From the NCBI GenBank assembly GCA_019747815.1, contig JAIEQJ010000061.1:48608-112607 (forward strand): DNA of 64,000 nucleotides, given 5' to 3'. Under the pieces are notes generated by a model. That model was not told the origin of the DNA and searched no databases. It was given only the letters and a program-made list of their open reading frames with translations. Shown one piece after another: positions 1 to 7,343 of this stretch (the stretch's first letter is position 1; every line of letters begins with the position of its first letter). A program made the translations under genes and the position numbers. The DNA is from Hyphomonadaceae bacterium. GTDB taxonomy: Bacteria > Pseudomonadota > Alphaproteobacteria > Rhizobiales > Hyphomicrobiaceae.

Positions 1-180
1 GGCGGCCAGCGCGCGTATTTCGACACCAACACGTCGAACCACAACCACTATTTCATCGAGGGCGACGGCAAGCTGATGGACATCCCCGGCGACACCATCC
101 GCGTGGATGGGCTGCCGGAGCCGCCGGAAGACCTGAAGATCTCGCACATCGACGTGGTCGTGCGCCTGGTGCCGAAGTAG
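1..180 (+). CDS. irr: C-terminal 59 residues of a Fur-family iron regulator, Irr type (5' truncated by window)
   Basis: Frame 1 is open from the first base to a TAG at 178-180. The residues FDTNTSNHNHYFIEGDG, then a DIPGD stretch, an LPEPPE turn and a DVVVRL end match my memory of the C-terminal dimerisation/metal-binding half of Irr, the haem-responsive Fur relative of rhizobia that represses haem synthesis and iron-using genes when iron is low. Irr proteins carry a His-rich HHH-type motif where this one has HNH. The DNA-binding N-terminal half lies outside the window, so an ordinary Fur or PerR paralogue cannot be fully excluded, but the LPEPPE...VVVRL ending argues for Irr. Confidence 0.72.
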   Translation, partial: GGQRAYFDTNTSNHNHYFIEGDGKLMDIPGDTIRVDGLPEPPEDLKISHIDVVVRLVPK

Positions 181-202
181 GGCCCGCCACCCGCGCGTCC
201 CG

Positions 203-793
203 CTATTCCTTGATTTCTTCGTTGGGGTAGGTTCCCCAGAGCTTATTCTGCTCAATGTACCCGCGGTAGTTGCCCACCGATATGCGGCACCAGCCGTTCC
301 CGCAGGCAATGATGCCGGCCAGCACGCCGGCCTCGACCTGAGCAATGGCACGCGCGCCCTGCCGGTCATCATCGCGCAGCGTGGCGGAGGGAGCATTGGC
401 CTGCCCTTCCTTGCGCTCCCATGGCAGGACGAGCACCGTCCGGCGGCCGCTGAGCAGGCTGCCATGCACCCAGCCCTCGGTGCCGCCGGCGTCCCGCACC
501 CGTCGCCACTGCTCGCTCTCCTCGATGATCTGGACCGGCAACCCCGTACGCCTGAAAACCCAGGTGGCGGGGTGGTCGGCGCCGGGGCCCTGGCGCAGGA
601 GCACGCGGTCGGCCTTGAGGCTCACGTAGCGGAGAACCTTCACGCCAGCGCCGCCGGCCCCGGTTGCGGATGCCTCCGGCTGGGCCTGGGCTGCAGCCCG
701 TGGCATGCCTGAGACGGCGACAGCCGCACCGAGCACGCCTCCGACACAGAGGCCGCGGAGAAGGCGCCGGCGGCGTTCACTGGACTTGCACAT
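203..793 (-). CDS. Exported protein with bacterial SH3 domains
   Basis: A 196-residue protein. The chosen ATG at 793 gives a basic n-region (SSERRRR) followed by a hydrophobic stretch and an AAAQA signal-peptidase-like site, so it is probably secreted to the periplasm; an in-frame ATG at 838 would add 15 residues that do not look like a signal. Residues about 50-125 read as a bacterial SH3 module (VLLRQGPGADHPATWVF ... WRRVRDAGGTEGWVHGSLL), and residues about 140-190 as a second, more divergent one ending IEQNKLWGTYP. Bacterial SH3 domains usually bind peptidoglycan or act as protein scaffolds. It lies convergent to irr and divergent from the dehydrogenase gene at 971. No enzyme domain is attached. 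Confidence 0.82.
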   Translation of the reverse strand: MCKSSERRRRLLRGLCVGGVLGAAVAVSGMPRAAAQAQPEASATGAGGAGVKVLRYVSLKADRVLLRQGPGADHPATWVFRRTGLPVQIIEESEQWRRVRDAGGTEGWVHGSLLSGRRTVLVLPWERKEGQANAPSATLRDDDRQGARAIAQVEAGVLAGIIACGNGWCRISVGNYRGYIEQNKLWGTYPNEEIKE

Positions 794-970
794 ACTCTGG
801 CCCAAAAGCACGGTTTCGCAGAGGGGATCAAGCCCCAAGCGATGGCCCTCTTGCCAAGGCTCGGGGCGGATCCATTAAGCTTCGTTTGTCATCGCCACGG
901 TATCTGTTAGACAGGCCTCATCCCTGGGCACGCAGGCCGCCCGCTCAACCTCCGACGAGTTCGTGTTGCC

Positions 971-1969
971 ATGCCGACACCCTCCAAGAAACCCCTGGTA
1001 ATCGTTACGCGCAAGCTGCCGGAAGCAGTGGAAACGCGCATGCGGGAGCTGTTCGACGCGCGACTGAACGTCGACGACAAGCCTCTGAGCCAAGCCGAGT
1101 TGGCAGAGGCGGTCAAAACTGCGCATGTGCTGGTGCCCACCGTCACCGACCGTATCGACCGCGCCCTCATCTCGCAGGCCGGCGCCCAGCTCAAGCTGAT
1201 CTCCAATTTCGGCAACGGCGTGGACAACATCGATCTCGATACCGCGCGCGCACGGGGCATCATCGTCACCAATACGCCGGGCGTGCTGACCGAGGACACG
1301 GCCGACATGACCATGGCACTCATTCTGGCGGTGCCGCGCAGGCTGGCCGAAGGCACGGCCATGCTGAAGGATGGCCGCAGGACCTGGGCCGGCTGGTCGC
1401 CCACCTGGATGCTGGGCCATCGCATCTGGGGCAAGCGGCTCGGCATCATCGGCATGGGCCGCATCGGCCAAGCCGTAGCACGCCGGGCCAGGGCCTTCGG
1501 GTTGCAGATTCACTATCACAACCGGCGCCGGGTGGCCGACGAGGTCGAGCAGGATCTGGAGGCGACCTACTGGGACAGCCTGGACCAGATGCTCGCGCGC
1601 ATGGACATCATCTCCGTGAACTGCCCGCATACGCCGGCCACCTATCACCTGCTGTCGGCGCGGCGCCTCAAGCTGCTCAAGCCCAGCGCCTACATCGTCA
1701 ACACGGCGCGCGGCGAGGTGATCGACGAGAACGAGCTGGCGCGGCTGATCGAGGCGGGTCAGATCGCGGGCGCAGGCCTCGACGTGTTCGAGCACGAGCC
1801 CGCCATCAATGCCAAGCTGCTGGCGAGCGACAGAGTGGTGGCCCTGCCGCACATGGGATCGGCCACCCTGGAAGGCCGCATCGACATGGGCGAGAAGGTC
1901 ATCATCAACATCAAGACCTTCCTCGACGGGCACAATCCACCCGACCGCGTGCACGCGGCGATGTTCTGA
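971..1969 (+). CDS. D-isomer specific 2-hydroxyacid dehydrogenase (glyoxylate/hydroxypyruvate reductase-like)
   Basis: A 332-residue NAD(P)-dependent oxidoreductase, of normal length for the family. The Rossmann fold is visible as LGIIGMGRIGQAVARRARAF (about residues 157-176). The catalytic Arg and Glu lie in the NTARGEVIDENEL and DVFEHEPAINAK regions and the catalytic His in LPHMGSATLEGR. The motif spacing resembles glycerate/glyoxylate reductases more than formate or phosphoglycerate dehydrogenase, and there is no ACT domain. It probably interconverts a 2-keto acid such as glyoxylate or hydroxypyruvate and its D-hydroxy acid in the cytoplasm. The next gene starts 12 bp downstream on the same strand, suggesting co-transcription. 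Confidence 0.9.
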   Translation: MPTPSKKPLVIVTRKLPEAVETRMRELFDARLNVDDKPLSQAELAEAVKTAHVLVPTVTDRIDRALISQAGAQLKLISNFGNGVDNIDLDTARARGIIVTNTPGVLTEDTADMTMALILAVPRRLAEGTAMLKDGRRTWAGWSPTWMLGHRIWGKRLGIIGMGRIGQAVARRARAFGLQIHYHNRRRVADEVEQDLEATYWDSLDQMLARMDIISVNCPHTPATYHLLSARRLKLLKPSAYIVNTARGEVIDENELARLIEAGQIAGAGLDVFEHEPAINAKLLASDRVVALPHMGSATLEGRIDMGEKVIINIKTFLDGHNPPDRVHAAMF

Positions 1970-1981
1970 GACGCTTCAGGC

Positions 1982-3061
1982 ATGACTGAAAGCGGCGGCA
2001 TCTCCCGGATCGAGGCCGAGGCTGCCGCCCTGAAGGCTGCGGCGGATCTCTATCATGCCTACCTCACCGGCCTGATCCTCACGCTCGTCACCCGGCGCAG
2101 CGCCGATGATGCGGCGGAGTGGGTGTTCCGCGTCTTTCGCCACCAGCATCACGAGAAATTCCTGTCGAGCTTCGACAAGCTGGGCCTCAAGGGGTTGCCC
2201 GACGCGGTGGCGTGCGCGGCCTACCACTACCTCTCCAACAGCATCGGCGGGGTCTCTGTGGAGTTCATGCGCGAGAGCGATCGCAAGGCCTGGGTCAATT
2301 TCGTGCCGCCGCGCTGGATCTATCCCGGCGCCAGCATCTGCGGGGTGCCGAGCCAAGTGTCGCGGGCCTTCCTGCGCGGCTGGTACGCGCAGAACGGCGC
2401 TTCTCTCGGCAATCCGCGGCTGGGCTTCGTCTGCACGGCGCAGACCACCGATGGGCAGCACGGCCTCTCCGGCTATTTTCTGGAGCATGATCGTGACCTT
2501 GAGCCACAGGAGCGGCTGCAGTTCCGCCCCGGCGAGCTGCCGCCCCCGTTCGATCCCGCCGCAGCACCCAGGCTGCCGGCTGCAGACTGGCCTCCGGAAC
2601 GGCTGGCGAAGGCGGCGCGCAACTATGCCATGGACTACATCCGCTCCGGCCTGCCGCGGCTGGTCGAGATTTTCGGGCCGGCGGAGGCATCGCATCTGGG
2701 CCGCGTGACAGGCCGGCTCATCGGCGCTCAACTTTACAGGCAGACGGCGGCACAGCTTGGTGCCGCAGCCGGCGGCGCGGAGGCTTTCGGCACATACATG
2801 ATGCGGCTGGCAGCCGGCGAGGGCGATCGCGCTCAAACGGCCCGGCAGGGTGATGCCGTGCTCGTGCGACGCGAGAGCTGGCGCCTGATGCAGGGACTGG
2901 AGCCGCTGTCTCCCGCCGTCTTCGAGGCCTGGGGCGGGCTGCTGGAAGGGGCGCTCGCCGTGCACGACCGCTTCTGCGTGCTGGAGGTGCTGTCCCGTCG
3001 CGACTGGGGCGACGACGCGTTCGTGTGGCGCATCCGGCCGCGCGCCGGGCAGAGCGCGTGA
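1982..3061 (+). CDS. Conserved hypothetical protein, 359 residues
   Basis: Starts 12 bp after the dehydrogenase stop, so it is probably in the same operon. There is no signal peptide or membrane segment; the protein looks cytoplasmic and mixed alpha/beta. The region around residues 85-175 (GGVSVEFMRESDRKAWVNFV, then PPRWIYPG) and the second half, rich in short amphipathic helices, look like a folded enzyme or binding protein. I do not recognise a family with confidence; a faint likeness to the ATC-hydrolase-type proteins is too weak to name it. Codon use matches its neighbours and the frame is intact, so I regard it as a real gene. Its link to hydroxyacid metabolism rests only on position. 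Confidence 0.75.
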   Translation: MTESGGISRIEAEAAALKAAADLYHAYLTGLILTLVTRRSADDAAEWVFRVFRHQHHEKFLSSFDKLGLKGLPDAVACAAYHYLSNSIGGVSVEFMRESDRKAWVNFVPPRWIYPGASICGVPSQVSRAFLRGWYAQNGASLGNPRLGFVCTAQTTDGQHGLSGYFLEHDRDLEPQERLQFRPGELPPPFDPAAAPRLPAADWPPERLAKAARNYAMDYIRSGLPRLVEIFGPAEASHLGRVTGRLIGAQLYRQTAAQLGAAAGGAEAFGTYMMRLAAGEGDRAQTARQGDAVLVRRESWRLMQGLEPLSPAVFEAWGGLLEGALAVHDRFCVLEVLSRRDWGDDAFVWRIRPRAGQSA

Positions 3062-3096
3062 GGATGCTGAGCTGGAAGCCAGTCCCTTGTGGTCCT

Positions 3097-3137
3097 TGGG
3101 TCCCGAACATCTCGCTTCGCGAGATTCGAGGATGACA
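3097..3137. repeat. REP-like palindromic repeat, copy 1
   Basis: TTGGGTCCCGAACATCTCGC followed by the complementary half ending GAGGATGACA. It lies between two convergent genes (stop codons at 3061 and 3145). Close relatives of the same element occur at 20921-20962 and 37401-37442, with an arm-only relative around 46531-46649. As RNA it would form a hairpin centred on TCTCGC-TTC-GCGAGA. Confidence 0.75.
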
Positions 3138-3144
3138 GGGACGC

Positions 3145-3852
3145 TCAGGCCTGAAACTCCGCGCGTGCCGGCATGTCGTTGATGCTGTCGAGGATCAGGT
3201 CGGCTTGGCCTTCAAGGTCGCGGCGGCCGCTGGTCCCCGACAACACCCCGATCGTGAGCGCAAACCCCGCCGCACGCCCCATGGCCAGGTCGTGCACGGC
3301 ATCGCCGACCATGGCAGCTTGCCCGGGGACGATGCCGACGGCCTCGCAGAAGGCCAGCGCCATGCCCGGATCGGGCTTGGCGCCGTGGCCCGAGTCGCAG
3401 CCGGCCGCGAAATCGAAGAGACTGCGGATGCCGTGCGGCGCCAGCGACGCCTCGAGCCCACCTATGGAATCGTTGGTGGCAAGGCCGAGGCGAAATCCGC
3501 GGCGCCTCAATTCCGCGATCGTTGCGTGAACACCCGGGATCAGCACCGAGTACTGCGCGCCGCCCCTGCGAAATATGCCCTCGATGCCGGCCGCCAGCTC
3601 CGACGCGGCGGCAACGCCTGGATGCGCGGCGAAAGCCCGGGCAATGTCGGTGTAGTCGCCCGCCGCCAGCGGCGTGCCAGGTGTTACGCGGTCGGTCGCA
3701 GGATCATGGCCGCCGAGACGAAGGAGGCGATCGGCGAGGGCCTTGTCGCCGTGCGCCGCATAAAGCGCCGCTTCCCGGTTGATCGGCACCCACGTGCGCC
3801 AGTAGTCGATGATCGTGCCGTCCTTGTCGAAGAGAATGCCCCGGATGGCCAT
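3145..3852 (-). CDS. HAD-superfamily hydrolase, phosphoglycolate phosphatase-like
   Basis: 235 residues starting MAIRGILFDKDGT. An upstream in-frame extension to 4212 is only a shadow of the neighbouring MoeB-like gene. All four HAD motifs are visible: DKDGTIIDYWRTW (motif I, nucleophile and acid/base Asp), ATNDSIGG (II), the Lys of KPDPGMAL (III) and GDAVHDLAMGRAAG (IV). The helical cap between motifs I and II, about 90 residues, is the C1 type found in Gph and PGMB-like phosphatases. Likely substrates are phosphoglycolate or another small phosphoester; the sequence does not settle which. It follows the adenylyltransferase gene on the same strand with a 22-bp gap. Confidence 0.88.
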   Translation of the reverse strand: MAIRGILFDKDGTIIDYWRTWVPINREAALYAAHGDKALADRLLRLGGHDPATDRVTPGTPLAAGDYTDIARAFAAHPGVAAASELAAGIEGIFRRGGAQYSVLIPGVHATIAELRRRGFRLGLATNDSIGGLEASLAPHGIRSLFDFAAGCDSGHGAKPDPGMALAFCEAVGIVPGQAAMVGDAVHDLAMGRAAGFALTIGVLSGTSGRRDLEGQADLILDSINDMPARAEFQA

Positions 3853-3874
3853 CGCCAGCCCCCTCTGCCGCCGG

Positions 3875-4708
3875 TCAGGCCACGCAGACCGCGTCACCCC
3901 TGGCCGCCCCGTGGATGGAGAGGTCGCGGACGGTCGGCGCCGAGCCGGACAGCGGATTGGCCGGGTCCCAGGCCACCTTGATCTCGCTGAACCGCGTCGC
4001 CAACGCATCGTAGATGAGGAGCCGCCCGGCCAGGCTGTCACCGATGCCGACGATCTCCTTGAGCACCTCGGTTGCCTGCAGCGTGCCGATGACGCCGACG
4101 GCGGCACCGAGCACGCCGACCTCGGCGCAGTTGGCGACCGTGCCCGGCGGCGGCGCTTCCGGAAAGATGCAGCGATAGCTGGGGTAGGGCTTCCCGTCGG
4201 GACCCGTTGCATGCGGCTTCAGGGTGGTGAGATAGCCGTCGAAGGGACCGACTGCGGCGAACACCAGCGGCCTCTTGGCCAGATAGCAGGCGTCGCTGAC
4301 GAGATAGCGGGTGGCGAAATTGTCGGATCCGTCGGCAACGATGTCGTAGCGCGAGACGATGTCGAGCGCGTTGGCGGCGTCGATGCGCTCGTCATGGATT
4401 TGAACGCGAACATGCGGATTGAGCTTGCCGATGGTCTGCCGGGCGCTCTCGACCTTGGACGTGCCGATGTGATCGGTATCGTGCACGATCTGGCGCTGCA
4501 GGTTGTCGAGCGACACGCGATCGTCATCGATGATGCCGAGGGTGCCGACACCCGCGGCTGCCAGATACATGAGCACCGGCGACCCCAGCCCGCCGGCGCC
4601 GATCACGAGCACCCGGGCCGCCTTGATCCTCTGCTGGCCCTGGCCGCCCACGTCGCGCAGCACGAGATGGCGCTTGTAGCGCTCGATTTCTTCAGGCGTG
4701 AGAGCCAT
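3875..4708 (-). CDS. moeB: HesA/MoeB/ThiF-family adenylyltransferase
   Basis: 277 residues. E1-like proteins adenylate the C-terminal Gly-Gly of a ubiquitin-fold sulfur carrier (MoaD or ThiS), the first step of sulfur transfer in molybdopterin or thiazole synthesis. The ATP-binding loop is GAGGLGSPVLMYLAAAGVG, the arginine finger RQIVHD follows, and the active-site region is TVANCAEVGVLGAAVGVIG. E. coli MoeB binds zinc through two CxxC pairs; here only one Cys (YRC) of the first pair remains and the C-terminal pair is missing, so the zinc site seems lost. There is no rhodanese domain. MoeB is the better guess because hcrA in this window needs a molybdenum cofactor, but ThiF activity cannot be excluded. 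Confidence 0.85.
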   Translation of the reverse strand: MALTPEEIERYKRHLVLRDVGGQGQQRIKAARVLVIGAGGLGSPVLMYLAAAGVGTLGIIDDDRVSLDNLQRQIVHDTDHIGTSKVESARQTIGKLNPHVRVQIHDERIDAANALDIVSRYDIVADGSDNFATRYLVSDACYLAKRPLVFAAVGPFDGYLTTLKPHATGPDGKPYPSYRCIFPEAPPPGTVANCAEVGVLGAAVGVIGTLQATEVLKEIVGIGDSLAGRLLIYDALATRFSEIKVAWDPANPLSGSAPTVRDLSIHGAARGDAVCVA

Positions 4709-4829
4709 GGCGATGCGTCCGATGCATGGGTTGGGCCCAGTCTACCCCAAAATCCAGGAGCGGAGCGCCCGCGTTTTCACCTCCGCCGCAGGGATTTTCC
4801 GCAGCCGGCGGCCCGCTCCCCGGCAAGCG

Positions 4830-5387
4830 CTACATCTTCGTATGAAGGCCGGCGGAGTGAAGAAGGCCGTTGGGAACGAGGCGGCAGTTCTCGGCGCCGT
4901 ATTTCGATGCCCGGGCCCACTCGGCCGCTTCCTGGTTCACGCCCGACAAGGTCTGCTTGGCCGTGACATGGGTGGTCCACTCGCCACCCCGCCTGCAGAA
5001 CTGAATGTAAAACCAGGAATCCCGCCTGGTGATGACGCCTTGCGCACAATCGTTCTTGTCGGTCGATTCCCGCCTGCACTCGTCGACCGCCAGACGCTCG
5101 GCATCGGTGCAGCTCTCCATGCCGTAGGCCGCACCGAACGCACCGTCGGCCGTGTAGGCCACGGCGCCGCACCTGCCGCCGGAAGACGGCGCAACGTCCG
5201 CGCGCGGGGGCGGCAAGGCCTGGCGCGGCGGTTCCTGCGGCCTCGGGGCCAGGTCTTGCGGGCGCGGTGGCGGGCCCTGCTGCACGGACGGCGGACCCTC
5301 CTGGCCGGGCGGGGGATTCTCCTGCCCGTTCACGGCCACGGGGATCAGAAAGACCAAGGCGCACCATGCTGCCACGCGCGTCGACAC
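4830..5387 (-). CDS. Exported DUF4189-type protein
   Basis: 185 residues. I chose the GTG at 5387 because a good Shine-Dalgarno (AGGAGAG) lies 8 bases upstream and it opens directly on a signal peptide (VSTRVAAWCALVFLIPVAVNG). The first ATG upstream (5465) would bury that signal. After the signal comes a proline/glutamine-rich linker of about 45 residues (PPPGQEGPP and similar), then a C-terminal domain beginning GAVAYTADGAFGAAYG with paired cysteines, typical of DUF4189, an exported domain of unknown function that is common in alphaproteobacteria. Cysteines in CTDAE, DECRRES, DCAQG, QFCRRG and ENCRLV could form disulfides in the periplasm. Confidence 0.78.
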   Translation of the reverse strand: MSTRVAAWCALVFLIPVAVNGQENPPPGQEGPPSVQQGPPPRPQDLAPRPQEPPRQALPPPRADVAPSSGGRCGAVAYTADGAFGAAYGMESCTDAERLAVDECRRESTDKNDCAQGVITRRDSWFYIQFCRRGGEWTTHVTAKQTLSGVNQEAAEWARASKYGAENCRLVPNGLLHSAGLHTKM

Positions 5388-5532
5388 GGCCGTTCTCTCC
5401 TGCTGCAAGACCTGCCCGTATCCTAGCCGCTCTTGCGCCCGGAGCACCAGGGCTGGAGCGCACATCGGCGTGTTCGGCGATCCGGGGCCTTGCCCGAGAC
5501 GGAGGCTCTCGGGCAAGGCGCGAGGGAGCCGC

Positions 5533-6600
5533 CTACTTGCGCAGGTAGCTCCTGTGCAGCCATCGGCCGTTGGCGCTGCGCGTCTCGTTGTAGAGGGCTT
5601 CGTCGCTGTCGCGCGTCTCCTGGCGCGTCCTGAGCGCCGTCTCGCGCTCCCGGGCCAGCCCCTTCTCCGCCGCCGCCAGGAACTCTCTCGCGGTCACGGG
5701 CGTGGGCGGCGCAGGCGCATTGGCGGCCGCCTGCTTCTCGCCGATGGCTTCCGTGGCCGCGGCTGCCAGTTGCTTCGCCCACATCTTGCGAAACAAGGCG
5801 TTCGACGGATAGACGTTGGCACTGACCGCCTTGCCGTTGATGGCGACGATGTAGCCGATGACATCGGCATCCTGCAGACCCTGGCGCTCCAGCGCGGCAA
5901 GGTAGGCCGTCTGCGCCTCCTTGAGCTCAGCGTTCTCAAGCGACAACTGCAGGCTGGTCGCCGATTGCGGCGAGGCGACGCGGGCATTGAGGCCGGCGGA
6001 CAGCTCGTTCTGCATCCGGGCGACCGACTCCCACATCTGCTGCTGCCGGCTGGCCGTGTCGCCGCCAGCCTGGGCAGGACCGCCCGCAGGCCGTGGGCCC
6101 GACGGCGCTGCGCTCGCCGGGGCCGCCATGATGGCAAGCGCCTTGCGCGACGGCAGCGCATCCGTCGCGCTCGTGAACCTGGCCTGGTCCTCCGCGCCGC
6201 GCGGCGACCAGCGGCCCTGCTCCACACAGAACGAGGCGATCGGGATCAAACCCGACTTCGGCGGCAGCAGGAGGCTGACCGTCAGCACCCGATCCTGCTT
6301 GCCGCCCTTCACGATATCGCCGGCCTGGACAAAGATCTCCTCCTCGCCGGTGTTCTCGATTTGCAGCTCATTGACACGGCCGGTCTCGATCACCTGGACG
6401 CGGCCCTTCGCCAGCGCCTCGGCCAGGGTGAGCGGCACCGGCCCGGCGGCACTGTTGCCGTGGATGAAATAGATGGCGAGGTTCTCGTGCACGTATGGCC
6501 CCGAAACCTTGTGGTCGGCATCCGCGAATGCAGACCCGCCGGCGGCGCCGAACGCGGCAAACGCGGCCGCGGCAAGAGGGGCGACTGAGGCAATGCGCAT
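5533..6600 (-). CDS. Exported ARPP-1-like domain protein
   Basis: 355 residues with an N-terminal signal peptide (MRIASVAPLAAAAFAAFGAA ending in SAFADA). Residues about 30-215 resemble the ARPP-1 / DUF6569 domain: ENLAIYFIHG, LTLAEALAKGRVQVIETG, NELQIENTGEEEIFVQAGDI, then LPPKSGLIPIASFCVEQGRW, a beta-rich region. The C-terminal 140 residues are helical and charged, with probable coiled coil (LENAELKEAQTAYLAALERQ). The biochemical role of the domain is unknown to me. An AAAGGAA ribosome-binding sequence precedes the ATG. It is co-directional with the DUF4189 gene downstream, 145 bp away. Confidence 0.75.
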   Translation of the reverse strand: MRIASVAPLAAAAFAAFGAAGGSAFADADHKVSGPYVHENLAIYFIHGNSAAGPVPLTLAEALAKGRVQVIETGRVNELQIENTGEEEIFVQAGDIVKGGKQDRVLTVSLLLPPKSGLIPIASFCVEQGRWSPRGAEDQARFTSATDALPSRKALAIMAAPASAAPSGPRPAGGPAQAGGDTASRQQQMWESVARMQNELSAGLNARVASPQSATSLQLSLENAELKEAQTAYLAALERQGLQDADVIGYIVAINGKAVSANVYPSNALFRKMWAKQLAAAATEAIGEKQAAANAPAPPTPVTAREFLAAAEKGLARERETALRTRQETRDSDEALYNETRSANGRWLHRSYLRK

Positions 6601-6821
6601 GGTTGTTCCTTTCCCGCATAACTTCAGGCAACGCCCTTGTCCTAGGCGGCCTTCTTGACCGGGCTTCGGTGAAGTGGCGGCGAAAGCGCGTTCAACCTGG
6701 GGCAGGCCGAAGACACCGGCCGTGCGTGACCGGCGTGTTACAATCAGCCGGAGGATTAACGGAGCGTCATCTTCAGACCCGGTTGTGCAGGACTGCGCAA
6801 GGATGTTGCCGCCGTACCGGC

Positions 6822-7343
6822 TCAGCGCGCCTTGCGGCCGCGCGCGGCGCGCTTGGGCGCGGGCCGAGACGGCCTGGCCGTTCCCGTCGAGCCGAAACCG
6901 CCGGCGCCGCGACGCGTGAGGGAGACTTCGCTCGATAGGCTGAGCGCAGCGCGCTCGACCCGCTGCACGACGAGCTGGGCAATGCGCTCGCCGCGCGCGA
7001 CGGCGAACGGCTTGTCGCCCAGATTGATCAGCAGCACCTGCACCTCGCCGCGATAGTCGCTGTCGATGGTACCGGGCGTGTTGAGCACGGTGATGCCGTG
7101 ACGCAGGGCGAGGCCCGAGCGCGGCCGCACCTGCGCCTCGTGTCCCCGAGGAAGCTCCAGGATCAGCCCGGTGGGAACGAGCGCCCGCGCGCCGGGTTTG
7201 AGCACCAGCGCCTTGTCGACTGCGGCCAGCAGGTCCATGCCGGCGGCGCCGTCCGACTGGTAGGCCGGCAGGGGAAGATCGCGACCGTGCGGCAGCCGCA
7301 CGACCTTGATGCGCAGGATTGGTGCAGCCCGCTTGCGCGTCAT
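6822..7343 (-). CDS. dut: dUTP diphosphatase
   Basis: Cytoplasmic trimeric enzyme hydrolysing dUTP to dUMP and PPi, keeping uracil out of DNA and feeding thymidylate synthesis. The five dUTPase motifs are visible: AGMDLLAA (I), [11 protein letters not shown] (II), [16 protein letters not shown] (III), [11 protein letters not shown] (IV) and the C-terminal P-loop-like GAGGFGSTG (V) that closes over the substrate. A basic tail ([14 protein letters not shown]) of about 20 residues follows motif V. The ATG at 7343 overlaps the coaBC stop as ATGA, indicating translational coupling; an upstream ATG (7370) would lie inside coaBC. coaBC-dut adjacency is common in alphaproteobacteria. Confidence 0.97.
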   Translation of the reverse strand: MTRKRAAPILRIKVVRLPHGRDLPLPAYQSDGAAGMDLLAAVDKALVLKPGARALVPTGLILELPRGHEAQVRPRSGLALRHGITVLNTPGTIDSDYRGEVQVLLINLGDKPFAVARGERIAQLVVQRVERAALSLSSEVSLTRRGAGGFGSTGTARPSRPAPKRAARGRKAR